NCBI GenBank assembly: GCA_015501605.1
Contig: JADNRZ010000010.1
Span: 992,001 to 1,056,000, forward strand
DNA length: 64,000 nucleotides
Direction: 5' to 3'
DNA from: Panaeolus papilionaceus
Lineage: Eukaryota > Basidiomycota > Agaricomycetes > Agaricales
The notes beneath the pieces are model-generated. The model saw only the letters and a list, made by a program, of their open reading frames with translations, was not told the origin of the DNA and searched no databases. A program made the position numbers and the translations under genes. Below are positions 34,565-46,839 of the stretch, one piece after another; the first letter of the stretch is position 1; each line of letters opens with the position of its first letter.

Positions 34565-34985
34565 TTACAGGAAGATCATGCTTCCCTCGGCAAAGCTTCT
34601 CTCCACAGCGTCCATTATTCTCCTTGCCCTCACTGCATCATCAATAGTCGCGTATTTACCAACGCCAGGACCTTTGACATACTCCTGCCATAAGTGTCTG
34701 TAAATTGAAATATCATCATATCCAGGCCTGGTATCCTCCACTTTCACCTTCGTTCCGTTCAAATACAAGTCGGCATGCGTCACATTTGGATACGCCTCCA
34801 ATAACATTTTGGTCTCGACTCGAATGAAGCCCTCCTCGCCTTCAATCTCCCACTGCAGCTTCTTCTGACCTGGTTGTGACTTAGGACCGACACGCAATAC
34901 GAATGTACCATGTGCAACGTTGGGGAGCGGTCCAGAGAAGCTGTAGTGATCTGGCTGCTCTGAAGGGATCTCCTACTCCCACTCA
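34565..34985 (-). pseudogene. C-terminal fragment of a Gfo/Idh/MocA-type NAD(P) oxidoreductase
   Basis: The minus-strand frame reads FSGPLPNVAHGTFVLRVG, then KLQWEIEGEEGFIRVET, LYLNGTKVKVED and YATIDDAVRARRIMDAVERS. This is the second half of the substrate domain and the closing helix of fungal Gfo/Idh/MocA oxidoreductases. Upstream (about 34975-35090) the frame hits stops and shifts, and the N-terminal Rossmann GxGxxG region is absent. The fragment stays open to its own stop at 34565. It is a decayed partial copy; no enzyme is expected. Confidence 0.7.
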
Positions 34986-35298
34986 GGCTGTCGCCATCAC
35001 AGAGAGCTTTTTGTTCCTTCCAGAGCTAGGGAAGCATGACTGCCAACTTGTCCAAGAGCCCCGTCACCGTGTTTATTGCTGGTATTGCCAAGCTATGGGA
35101 TATATTAATATTAATACCATATCGCAGAGTCTGTAGTGTAATGGTTGTGGTGTGAGTGCAAGTTTGGATCGATGGCTGATGCCATGAACTTTAGCCAGCG
35201 TGGGAAAATTGGATATTGATTCATCTTCGACTCATAACGCGTTCCCCTGCGATCCATAACCTAAAATCACAACTTTCATTGAATATCATCTTAGCATC

Positions 35299-37145
35299 AT
35301 GGATATCGACCGGGCAGAGGATTATAACCAACCACCTCCGCCGGCATCCAAGCCAATCATTGCTGTCGTTGATGAAGCTCATCCGTTTGATCTAGAGAGT
35401 TATATCTCCAATTATTCAGGTGTGTTTGAAGTCTCTTTGAGATGATCTAAACTTTAAGTTAGGTAAAACGGGCTATAGGAAGAACTGCAATCGACAGACT
35501 GATCCACGTTATGCACATTTGTCCGAGTATTGCTGCAGAGGCATATCAGTTATGCGTCCAACACATCCATCAGTCGCGAGATCCATCCCTGTACTCCTTG
35601 TTGTTCCAAACCTATGAAGCAGCCGCCAGTACTCAAGGCGTATCGCTACCTCCTATGGGCGAACTATCTCAGTTGGACACGAAATGGGTTGATGAGACTG
35701 TGGCAAAGAACCAGGCGGACAAGACGAAACTAGAGGTTGAACTGAAGACGTACACGAACAACATGATCAAAGAGAGTATACGGGTGCGTCGTAGATCTTA
35801 TCTGAGCAGATGGGCGTCTTTAACAATGAGAAACACAGATGGCACATCGCGATCTGGGAGACTTCTATCGTGCCACTGGTGACTTTGGAACATCGTTGAA
35901 GCACTACACGAAGTCAAGGGAGTTTTGCACGACTAGTCAACACGTCTTGGACATGTGCATGTCCATTCTCGAGGTATGTGTCATTTGCCCCCAGATACAT
36001 TCGTTATTTATGAAATTGCATCTTCCTTAGCTGTTGATTGAACAACGAAACTACTCTCATCTCACAACATACGTCTTCAAAGCCGATGCAGCTCTTGATG
36101 CGGCATCAGCAGCCGCAGCTAACAGCAACGCGCCTGTCCAAGGAGGGACCGCCCCTGCTGTTACTGCAACCTCCAATCAAAAGAAGAAATCTGCAGACAG
36201 AGAAGTCGTTCAGGCTAAACTTGATCTTGCGAGTGCTCTGGCTCAATTTGGCGCGTCAAATTACGAGAAAGCAGCTCATGCATTCCTCAAAATTGGCTCA
36301 GCTAAAGAACTTGGCGATTGGACGATAAAACTCATCTCTCCAGCTGATATTGCGATCTATGGCACGCTGTGTGCACTTGCCACTTTCTCGAGAGCGACGA
36401 TCAAGAGCAAGATTCTCGAAAACTCGATATTTGGCGTCTATGTTGAGCAAGAACCATACATTCGTGAGCTATTGGAGGCATACATGAATAGCAACTTCAA
36501 AGTCGTTCTCGAGCTTCTAAATCGCTACAGCGTAAGCATTGATCTTTTATCGGTTAGGGGCTTACGTTCTCGCACTGATAAATATTTCTCAGACGCGACA
36601 TTACATCGATGTTCATTTATCCCAACATGTGAATGAGCTGACTACTCTCATCCGAAACTCTGCTGTTGTCCTATACTTCAAGCCATTTGCAACAATCAAA
36701 CTAGACAGGATGAGCGCAGCATTTGGGTGGACCGTCGGGGAGACTGAAGACCATATTGTGAACCTCATTCAGAGTGGTGCGATCCACGGGAGGGTAGACA
36801 GTGAGAACAAGGTGTGCTTTGCCTCCGACGTTTTGACAAGGATCATGGGCTCACATGAAGATCTCCTAGATTCTACACGCCAAAAAGACTGATTACCGTG
36901 GCGAACTCTTCGCACGTGCCATTAAGACGGGTTCTGAAATCCAAGCCACGAATCGCAAACTTTTGCTCAGAATGAAGCTGTGAGTCCTTTGGTGATCATC
37001 GTCGAGTTGCGCGAGATATGAGCTAATGCTTTCATCAAGACAACAAGCGGATCTAATTGTCAAGGCGCCCAAGGGTTCGGGGCAGGGTCTCGGTGGTGGG
37101 TCTCTGGCAGATGCTGGTCATGCCATGTTCATGCTTGGAGAGTGA
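35299..37145 (+). CDS. CSN1: COP9 signalosome complex subunit 1 (CSN1)
   Basis: Scaffold subunit of the COP9 signalosome, which removes NEDD8 from cullins in the nucleus and cytosol. Seven exons: 35299-35419, 35479-35783, 35839-35973, 36031-36531, 36593-36811, 36870-36979 and 37040-37145; 498 residues with consistent phases, close to the usual CSN1 length. Helical-repeat region: [16 protein letters not shown] and [20 protein letters not shown] low-complexity Ala-rich insert is at about 36085-36190. The PCI domain follows: [20 protein letters not shown], then the winged-helix part [20 protein letters not shown] and [12 protein letters not shown]. The C-terminus ends in a Gly-rich stretch and FMLGE. 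The gene appears intact. Confidence 0.94.
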
Positions 37146-38067
37146 TTTCGGTGGGGCTCTGAAAATTGTTTATCTTGTGACCGTCAAGATGTATTCCTTG
37201 TGCACTTCTTTACTACCCTCATGTTTAAGCTTTCGCGTTGTACACTAGACCATAATTCACCATAGCGTTTCTGTTCAGTGTAGCAGCCCATCTCTAAGCC
37301 CGACCACAACCTCCATGCCCGTGAAAGCCGGTTCAATCGGTGTGAGCGCCCCTTTCCCTTGCGAAAACTCAATGAAAATCCCAAGCGGCCATTTTTTGCC
37401 TTCGGGTCTTGTTCAGGCCTGGTTCACGCTAAACTGCATTCTTCAGGTCGTTTACATACACAATTTGGTATTCAACTGGGGATGCATTTCTATTGCTTCC
37501 CAGCTGGTAGTCGCTAGATGTTACTGGGTGTCGAATTCGCGTTTCTAAGCTGTTCGTCCAGCTCTAAACTCCAATTTAAAGTTTTCTATGGTCCTCGTTG
37601 AATCCGTATTCACCTTGTACACACCTCGTCAAGCCTGCTGTTTCTGTCAGCTGTGCGTGCGGTTCATGACATGTTACATAGTAACCTCCCGCCAAGAACT
37701 TAGAAGCCTCAGGGATGATGTCTGATGGGACGGATTCGGTGATGACTGATCAAACTTCCTTGTTGTGCTCTGAGTCGCCCGCAGTCGTCCTGTTCACGGA
37801 CATTGGACAGCACGGAAAACCAAGGAGATCTACCGAAGTAACATGGAAGAATCGAGGAACCGTAAATTATTTTCTTTTTGCTCTCATACTTTCACCATCC
37901 AAATCTTGTCCGTGCCCAAGAACCTCGTCCTTCCCCTCGACGTCTCCATTAGACAAGGCAAAGGCAACGGAAGACTGGCTGGTCCAAAACCACAACAATC
38001 AGTGGCACTTGGCGCTTGTTGTTCGTCATACCGTATCGCAAATCTCCACAACGAATAGGAGCCCAAA
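37146..38067. other. Intergenic region before the GH5 gene
   Basis: About 0.9 kb. Open frames here have no family signature. The segment 37600-38067 is presumed promoter and 5' untranslated region of the glucanase gene. Confidence 0.4.
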
Positions 38068-40781
38068 ATGGCGTCGGGGCAACATTATCACCAATATCCT
38101 CCTCCTCCTTCCTCCCCTTACAATTCAGCAAATTTTCCTTTACGTGACGATCCTGGTTACGGAGATTCCTCAACGAACCTGGCTCCAAAGATGGAGCCCT
38201 ACAGCGATCATCCAGGACACACAGAACATTATAACTCCTATGTCCCTCCAGCCAGTACCTATAAACCTCGTGCTCCGTGGTATAAAAATAAAGTCATCGT
38301 TTGGTCGATTGTGGTCGCCTCTATTCTAATCATAGGACTCGCCGTGTTTTTCCCAATATGGTTCTTGGTCGTCAACAAGAACAATTCAGAAACCAAAGGA
38401 GCGACGAATGGCACATCGTCTTCCGGTGGCTCAACGGGCGGCACGTCGGGGAACAATACCCCAGGTAAAACTCCTGTTCAACTTGCGAAGGTGAGCTTGA
38501 AAGCTATTGACTAAAGCTGGAGGAGCTAACATTTGGTGTTGCTCAAATAGACTGGAGGCGATGGGTCGACTATCACTATGGAGAATGGAACAACGTTCAT
38601 CTACAGGAATTCATTTGGGGGAATATGTTCGTCGTACCATCCTGCAACCTTTTTCACGGGGAGTACTAATCATTTGTATTGCAACAGGGGTCCAAGATCC
38701 TGAAAAACCATTCAGCAACGACGCCCAACCAAATTCTTGGACGCCTCCTCTGAGCCAGAAGTGGCGATGGGGTGTTGATCGAGCCAACGGCGTGAATTTG
38801 GGTGGACTTTTCGTTATCGAGCCATTTATTACCCCACACTTCTTCCAGCAATATCCAGGGACGAAGGATGAGTTCACTCTGAGTGAAGCAATGGCTGCAG
38901 ATACTGCCAATGGTGGACTGGACCAGCTGGAACGCCACTATGATACGTTCATTGTAAGTGAATTACAGTGCAAAATCTCTGATAGCGCGTATAGCCTTCT
39001 GACACTTTCTTAGACCGAATACGATATTGCGCAAATCGCAGGTACGCCAGTCACTGCTGTTCTACTCGTGCTACGCAGTTAACTTCCATGCTTCTAGGTG
39101 CTGGTCTCAACTTTATCCGAATTCCTCTTGGCTTCTGGGCAATTGAGACGTATGATGGAGAGAATTATCTGGAGAGGACTTCTTGGAAGTGAGTATAAGC
39201 ACCACATCGCCACGCACGCTCGATCTCACCTTTGCGCCCAGATATTTCCTTCGTGTGCTTGGATGGGCTAGGAAATACGGTCTCCGTGTCTTCCTGGACA
39301 TCCACGCTTTTCCTGGATCACAAAACGGTAAGTCTTGCCCGTTCTCCGTTTGTTATCCACACACGGACTAAACGCATGGTGAAACCATTTTACAGGTCTC
39401 AACCACTCTGGAAGGTGCGGAAAATTTTTGTTTGTAATCAAATTACGACTATTGACGTTCATATTCCCCGCAGGCTGGGTTCTGTCAACTTTCTTGCTGG
39501 AAACATGGGCATTGCGAACGCAGAACGCGCTCTATACTACCTCCGCATCTTCACCCAATTTATTTCACAGCCAGAGTATAAGGATCTGATTCTGATTCTT
39601 GGTATCGTCAACGAACCTGGTGTGGACACCATCGGCATGGAGTCTATTACAAGCTTCAACCTCAAGGCGCACGATATGATCCGCAGCATCACTGGATACG
39701 GAGATGGTAACGGACCAGTAAGTCACATCTATACTGTGGGGAAACGCGATTGTTGAGCTATTATCGCCAGTATATCGCCATTGGAGATGGGTTCAGGCCA
39801 TTAGCGGATTGGGGCGGCCATCTTGCAGGTGCAGACCGCATGATTCTGGATAAGCATCCCTATTTCGCGTTTGAAGATGGTCTCACTATGCCTATTGCTG
39901 TTGTTGGTGATGACGGGATTATGGGAGGCCCCTGGCCTCGCATGGCCTGTGCTGCGTGGTCAGCCGCCTTGAATATATCGTAAGTCTACTATATTATAAG
40001 CTTGCAGAGCCACGTATATAACTTGATTCTATGTTGCAGTAAACGGGCCTTTGGTGTCACTATCAATGGCGAAATGTCTGCCGCGCCTAATGACTGTGGC
40101 TTGTTTATGCGTGCTGTCGGTGTTGACTCTTTTAACCCGCAATGCGGCGAGTACAATGCATGGGAGACGTATAACGCGACAATGAAAGAGGGTCTGATGA
40201 ACTTCGTGTCAGCGACTTTTGATGCCCTGGGGGATTGGTGGTTCTGGACATGGAAGGTATGGGCTATATTTGTTTTCTTCAACAATCTATCCTCACAGCT
40301 ATGATAGATTGGTCCTTCCTCAGCGGGGCGTGTAGAAACACCACTTTGGTCGTACTCACTCGGTCTTGAGCACGGTTGGATTCCCAAAGACCCACGTACT
40401 ATACGAGGCTTTTGTGGTCGACTTGGAATCAACAACGATCCGTTTGACGGAAACTATCAACCCTGGCAAACAGGCGCAGTGACATCCACTATCGCTGCTG
40501 CTTCGTCACAACGATTCCCTTGGCCTCCCACCGCCATCGCGAACGCTGAAGTACCTGTTACGTTACTACCGACATATACCAACACAGCACCGGTGATCAC
40601 CATGCCTCCTGCGACGTTCACTGGAGCGCCGGCATCAGTAACACAAGGAGTAGATGGATGGGCCAACAATGCTGATACTGCGGGCGGTGTCGGTCCTGTC
40701 AATGGCTGCCAATACCCTTATCAGTATGACGCCAACTTCACTTCTGTGCCTATCCCAACGGCGCCTTGTACAGGCTCGTGA
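38068..40781 (+). CDS. Membrane-anchored GH5 glucan 1,3-beta-glucosidase (exo-beta-1,3-glucanase)
   Basis: Hydrolyses beta-1,3-glucan, probably in cell-wall remodelling at the cell surface. The N-terminal 70 residues are cytosolic and Pro/Tyr-rich. One membrane helix (IVWSIVVASILIIGLAVFFP) gives a type II topology, followed by a Gly/Ser/Thr-rich stalk. The GH5 barrel starts near RANGVNLGGLFVIEPF, has FIRIPLGFW, LRVFLDIHAFPGSQNG and the acid/base Glu in GIVNEPG (about 39610). The nucleophile Glu lies in INGEMSAAPNDCG (about 40070), and WWFWTWK follows. A Pro/Thr-rich tail ends with CTGS. About eleven exons, the first ones 38068-38490, 38551-38626 and 38688-38953. All key residues are present. 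Resembles the EXG3-like membrane forms of fungal exoglucanases. Confidence 0.92.
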
Positions 40782-41942
40782 TAGGTGTACACGAAGGCTT
40801 GAAGTAATGCCAAGTGGCTTAAATTATTGACTTACGACCCAAGCATATAATGCAGTACCCCACCCCAAGCTGTTGTACCATTCATTTACGCGATTATGCT
40901 GTGTGCGATCTAGTGCTCTGAATATTTTCATGACTCTTGGCGGTTCGACATTCAGCCCGCGCACATTGCATTATTACCCTATTACTGCACCGGACATTAT
41001 TTCTTTATTATCAGATATACGATTTATTTTACACGCTACGGACTAAAGGTTATTAGTGCTCTCGTTTATTTATATCGTTCTTTTACTTACTGCCAGTCGC
41101 TCATTGTATTCTGTTGATCTACACTGTTGAAATAATCCTATTCGAATTAGAACGCATATTATCTCGCTGCTAGGATATTCAGTTTTTCACGACGAATCGC
41201 TTGCTTCAGCCTGTAAAACATAGATGAGCTTTGAGCTTATTGGTTCCTTTGATAGCGACTGTCCCTATACAACTTGGTCGGGATGTCCGATGAGACCTCC
41301 ATTACGCATGCCGTCCAATAGGGGCCTGAGAAGATATTACATGAGAGAGAGCATGATGTTCGTTTTCCTCTCATCCGTCTGTCTGGTGCGCTCGACTTGG
41401 GTAACTCTGCTTTTTATATGGCCTCTGATATGCATCCTTAAAATTAGGAACTACTATCTGGATGGATGCCTCATATTGCTTCTGATTTTTTGCATCTTTT
41501 CTTGTGTCTGAGCTTGTGAAATAAAAGCTGAAACTGGAATTTTTTATTACTCGCACACGCCGAGGGTCTTGTCAAGTTTCTGTTCTTCCTCAGTTATTTC
41601 TATCGACCAATCGAAAATTGCGATACAGAGATCTACGCTGTACAACTTGTGTACATACTATAGAAGTCATATATGTAATAGGTATGTGGCGGTTTGGCAG
41701 CGGTTCCTATTCGTCTAATCAACTCCCTTGTTGTCATCGTATGGCATCCATGACTTATATTCAGCACTTCGGGGGACAATTATCGTCGAAAGAGTCTCCC
41801 ACGGGTGAAAAGAACACATGCTCCCAAGTTATTAAGTCCCACCAAACCTGGCGTGGATTGACGTCTACACCTCTTATAAAATATATAGAGTCTGAAGTGT
41901 TGTTGATTCGCACCTTTTCTTGATTCGTCAACTCCTGTTACG
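40782..41942. other. Intergenic region
   Basis: About 1.2 kb of AT-rich sequence without a supported gene. A hydrophobic open frame at 41224-41511 lacks relatives I recognise and a plausible promoter. The last 60 bases hold a TATAAAATATATAG stretch that fits the core promoter of the P450. Confidence 0.4.
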
Positions 41943-44104
41943 ATGCCCAATTTGACACCCTCCAATGCGGCTCTAGCCCTCGCTTGTATCGTCTTGGTGA
42001 TGAAATACGTTCTGAAAAAGAAAGAGGGCCCCTTGCCCCCAGGACCTAAACCACGATTTTTAATTGGAAATGCTCTCGATATTCCATTTGTTCACCCTCA
42101 GGAGAGGTACTTGGAATGGTCGAAGAAACTCAACAGTATGTGCTTTTTGGCGTGTGGTCCGATGGTTGCGACGTGATTCTAATCAGATGTTTCCACAGGC
42201 AGTATGATTTACCTCCAGGCCCTGGGGAATAAGATCCTGGTACTCCATGATCAAGAGGACGCCGAAGAGCTCTTTGAGAAGAGGGCTGCCATCTATTCCG
42301 ATAGGCCTGTTTTCCCCACAATGGAATTGTAAGTCACTGGCTTTCGACACTATCGGCATGGTTCTTGGTGATTTGTTAATTATCTCATAGACTAGGCTGG
42401 GATTACAATTTCGGGCTCTTCGAATATGGTGATTTTTGGCGCAAGCATAGGAGAATCAGCCAACAGAACTTCAGGGCCACAGCTGTCCATAAGTTCTATC
42501 CGGTTCAGATCAGAAAAACGCATGATATGCTTGCTGGACTGCTTGACACACCTGAAAGATTCGATGAACACAACAAAATGTAAGCTTTTCTTGCATGGTC
42601 ACCTGAACCCCCACTCTGATGACAGCAGTTTGTCGCTTTCCATTCCTTTGACTACAATGTATGGCTACGAAGTCAAATCACTGGACGATCCGGTGATCGT
42701 CGCCGCGGACATGAACATCGAGTTGGGAGCCAAAGTTATTTCTCCAGGCGGGAGTTTCGCCAATGTTATTCCAATTCTGAAATATGTTCCTTGGACATGG
42801 ACCCAACGCATGGCCAAAGAAATCAGGTGGTTGACTAGTGAAATGAAGCGAATTCCACTTGATGCGCTGTTGGAAGATATGGTGATAGCTCATAGGATCA
42901 TGGCTTTTGTTCGGATAAGTATTGATCTTATTGTTTCCAGGCAAAGGGGAGGGCAATCCCATCACTTGTTGGAGCCTTTCTGGAAAAGAAGCAGACCGTC
43001 GGCGCTACAGCTGAGGACGAACGCATCATATTGAATATTGCAAACACTGTTTATTCAGGTCTGTTCACGTTCAAACCACGTTTGATCACAATCTCACCCA
43101 CAAATACTCTCAGGTGCAGGCGAAACGGTACGATAGTTTCCACGCAGTTAGTTTGGATGAAATTGAATAGACGAAAATGCCACACCAGACCATATCTGCG
43201 ACTAGGTCGTTCTTTTATCTGATCACTGTGCACCCCGAGGTTCAAGCAAAAGCTCAGGCAGAGCTCGATAGGGTTCTTGGTTCACCCCCACGCCTTCCCA
43301 CCTTTGAAGATACTCCGTCTTTACCATATATCGAGGCGATATATCGCGAAGTTCTACGTTGGTACCCGCCTGTCTACCTCGGTGTCCCGCACACATCCAC
43401 CGCAGATGATTGGTACAAAGGATATTTCATCCCGAAAGGTATGTTTACTCATCCGGATATGCGTACATGTTTACCGAACGAGGTACAGGGACAACTATAT
43501 TTGCCAATGTATGGTCTGTGGAATTTCGTCAGCTGCTCTTTTTGTTACGTATTTAACATCACTCAAGGGCAATGAATCGAGATGAGGAACGATACGGAAA
43601 GGATCCATATTCCTTCAATCCCGATAGGTTCATTGACGAGTCTGGGAACGTCCGGAGCGATGGACGTCTCTTAGCATATGGGTTTGGGAGACGGTAAGGC
43701 GTTTGCACCGTTTTATCTAATCCACCTAACTATGTCATGCAACCCAGGGGCTGCCTTGGAAAATATCTTGCTAGGAATACAGTGAGTTCCTCAAGCAAAA
43801 CATTTAGATATCCCCGCATATTAACAGCGGTGCAGCTCTGGCTGATGATAGCTTCTGTGCTGGCCTGTTTCAATCTGCGAAAGCCCAAGGACGAGAACGG
43901 TCAGGAGATGGAGATTAGCGACGAGTTTGAAGAGGAAGGGCTGATGGGGTGCGTACATTCGTTCAACGCCCTTTCAAGGCTTAATAATCGTAATAACAAC
44001 CGAAACATAGACGAAAAGCCCCGTTCAAATGCGATATAACACCTCGATCGGAAGAATGGCGCCAACTTATTGATGCCACACGAACCCAAGGGTATAAATT
44101 TTAA
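41943..44104 (+). CDS. Cytochrome P450 monooxygenase (CYP5144-like)
   Basis: Heme-thiolate monooxygenase of the endoplasmic reticulum; substrate unknown. The ATG at 41943 starts a short membrane anchor (LALACIVLVMKYVL), then the proline hinge GPLPPGPKPRFLIGNAL. FGLFEYGDFWRKHRRI marks the C-helix. The I-helix is GAGETTISATRSFF once the intron at 43128-43188 is removed. YREVLRWYPP is the ExxR, NPDRFIDESG the PERF region, and YGFGRRGCLGKYLARN the heme loop with the cysteine ligand. The last exon gives RKAPFKCDITPRSEEW and ends at TAA 44102-44104. About ten exons. All catalytic elements are present, unlike the relic at 4893-6033. The adjacent membrane gene at 45163 is not an obvious pathway partner. 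Confidence 0.92.
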
Positions 44105-45162
44105 GAAATACAGCATGTCTAATAACATATACAAAGGCCGAGCCACCTTTCAACTTGAACTGATGGTCTTGAGTTGACGCCATGCTTATGATCTGCTCAA
44201 AGTCAATGCGATTGCAGAGAACATGCAAATGCGCACCCCCCGCCTGCCGAGTCACACTCACGTTTCTCAAGTTGTGAGTACAGATCTGCACATGTCTAAC
44301 CGCTCGTCGTGACAAATGAGCATTACGAACAAATGACGCTACATGGAAACGTTTGGGTAGTTAGTTATCTGTGGGGTTCATCTCAGGGACGTTGGTAGGT
44401 GAGTTACACACCCTGCGTAGCAAACACTTTCCGGGAAGAAAGCGCCACTGCGGCGTCTGTATCCTGCCCCATCGATAGAGCGTTGTCCCAGTAGTCCCAA
44501 CAAATCACCAATTTTCCTTCAAGAGTTAGGAGCTCGAATTCAGGCGTTGCGGTGACAATACCGGCCCATTCTAGAGCCAATAATGCGACTAGAACCTTAA
44601 ATCAATGGCCGGCATGTGCTTCGGGAAATGGATGGACTCAATCATCTATAGAGTCGTTGTCGGCGCTCAGACGTAAGTCGAAATATGCGTCATGATGAGT
44701 ACGTACTAGTTGTTGCCGATACCCCCAACAAGCACACTTGCGGTTAACATGCATAGTATCCACCCAAGTCTTTCAACAGATGTTGGTTAGCTACGAGCCA
44801 GTCAGCCAGTACTCCAGTTAAGAGGATAATACAAGAATGCTGCACTTGGCTAGTGATTTCTAGTCCTCATGAGGCCATAACGCTTTTGGTTTTCAAAAGA
44901 TGAATATTGGAGTGGTTATTGATATTCTGAATTCTTACTGAATTCTCACAGAATCAATTGAGGTAAGGGCCTGGTTTCTGGTTCACAAATTTCTCAGTGG
45001 ACCGCAAGTCGACCCTTGCAATTTAAAACATCTCGAAGGAATTGACCTCCGTTCGGACAGGAACACTTAAATGGTTTACATCACTTCAGTTCCAAGTGCC
45101 ACTCTGCCACATTTTATATCCTTCATCCTCTGAGTGTCATTACTGACTGACTTTTTCTACAA
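44105..45162. other. Intergenic region
   Basis: No assigned gene. The minus strand has an open stretch at about 44410-44605 (LVALLALEWAGIVTATPEF, then KLVICWDYWDNALS, ending in a stop). It reads like protein but matches nothing I know and has no convincing start. Confidence 0.35.
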
Positions 45163-46508
45163 TGCACGGTAGCACCGCGTTAATCACGCCTTCCACTATC
45201 GCCAAGAAAGGCATGATAACCCTTTCTCAGACCAACTGTCGACTGACGAGCTAAGTTACAACGACCATGTAGTCGTCCTCTCGACTTTTCACGGTTTAGC
45301 ATTCATTACAACCACCCTTCGGCTGTTTCACCGGTATCGAGTTCGTAGGCTCTGGTGGGACGACTTCTGGGCGCTATGCGCATTGTTATGCGCCATAGTA
45401 ACCTACTCGGTTTTCTGGATTCGCCTAATAAATGGTGAGTCGTCGTGCGTCTTTCGAAATAGATCCAATTCATTCTCATCATGAGTTCAAAGGCCACCGA
45501 AAAGCACTTACCTTGGCGATCATGATTGCTGCTTATGTCGCTGGGCTATGGTGCGTTAGTCATCACCTTCGTTTCTAACCGTGTTTTTACTAGTTGGTGT
45601 TTGACAGGTGTGCCAGAATATCTGTAGCGGTCACTCTTGTCAGGCTTCTCAACAAAGGAAGGTTCAAGACCGTCTCAAAAATTGTTACAGTGGCCTTAAG
45701 CATCAGTGGGGGTGTTTTGGTTCTCTTGAGAATACTCAACTGCGACACGAGATTCGACAGGCCACCTTACTGCAAGACCCCTCGTACTGTTGTATACCTG
45801 GAACTCATTCGTAAGCTGTCTATGGTATGCCTTCTCCTAGCGTCAGACACCTTAATGCCAATTTACAGTGGACCTGTTGAGTGATGCATGGCTCGTCGCT
45901 GCTCCACTGGTCATGCTCTATCGTACCAACCTCTCCGCGAAGCATCGCCAGATTATAACCTGGGTTTTCTCTTGCGGGATATTGACCACGGCAACAAGCA
46001 TTCTGCATATATTCTGTCTCATTACACGTCAAGACAACCTGGTGGTGGTTACATCTCACGTTCAGGTAATGATAATGAAGATTCTTTTTTGTCGTTGAGC
46101 TGACTCACAGGTTCCTTTTGTCCATTCTCTTTATTTTCCTTTTTTGAGCAGCTTGGGGTCGCTATTGCCGTATGCAACCTGCTCGTTCTCGTCACATATG
46201 TCTATCGAAAAATCCAGCCCCGTGAAGAGACGCACACATTAGCCCCACCTAGGATTCTCACTATCCACACAAGACCTAATTCAACTCCCCCCACACCACT
46301 TACTTCCATGCCTGAATCAGTATCGCGCGCCACTGAAACCAGAGATTTTGACCTAACTGAGCTTGGCTCTTCGATGCTTGGCGGCTCTAGCCGTGACATG
46401 GACACCTTCGCGCTTCATACCATCAACACAAATACCCCGCCAGAAACATCAAATAACTTCAAGAGTTCAGCTAGAACTGCCAGCAGCACTCGCGGAAGCC
46501 TTCACTAG
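45163..46508 (+). CDS. Fungal rhodopsin-domain (PTH11-like) integral membrane protein; N-terminus disrupted or alternatively spliced
   Basis: Seven-helix membrane protein of the family annotated as fungal rhodopsin domain; ligand and role unknown. The body is intact: YNDHVVVLSTFHGLAFITTT, RRLWWDDFWALCALLCAIVT, LTLAIMIAAYVAGLWCARIS, LLSDAWLVAAPLVMLYR and LGVAIAVCNLLVLVTYVYR. A polar Ser/Thr-rich tail ends at TAG 46506-46508. Introns lie near 45435, 45551, 45812 and 46066. The N-terminus is the problem. The ATG at 45163 opens MHGSTALITPSTIAKKGM, which looks like the family's own N-terminus, but it is one base out of frame with ELSYNDHVVV. Either a frameshift has occurred, or a 60-nt intron (about 45170-45229, acceptor CTTTCTCAG) joins MH directly to DQLSTDELSYN. 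Confidence 0.75.
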
Positions 46509-46839
46509 AGCATCGATACCAGGCTCGTTAGGTCGCATGAGAATTAAAGTTAATAACCTTATTCTCCACATCAACACGAGGGATGGTCACCAGTCTACTC
46601 ATTCACCTTATAATCAGCCCTCGAAAAAATGCTGAGTGTTAGGCCAATATATTGTATGGAATTTAGAACTTATATAATTTTTACAATAAAAATCTGTCAT
46701 TTGCTTCAAGTATAATTAAGTAAAGAACTTCCATTTTTGCCCTACATTCGAATTGCATTCGAAGTTGGCACACAACATGATCAACAATGTCACTGTGTCT
46801 TTATGTAACATGTTGTGTGACTACAGTCTGATTTATGAG
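46509..46839. other. Convergent intergenic region
   Basis: 3' flanks of the rhodopsin-domain gene and the F-box gene. AT-rich, with an AATAAA at about 46684. No gene seen. Confidence 0.4.

Noticed and set aside
41224..41511. 95-codon hydrophobic frame
   Set aside because: AT-rich DNA commonly yields hydrophobic codons; no leader, conserved motif or spliced extension.
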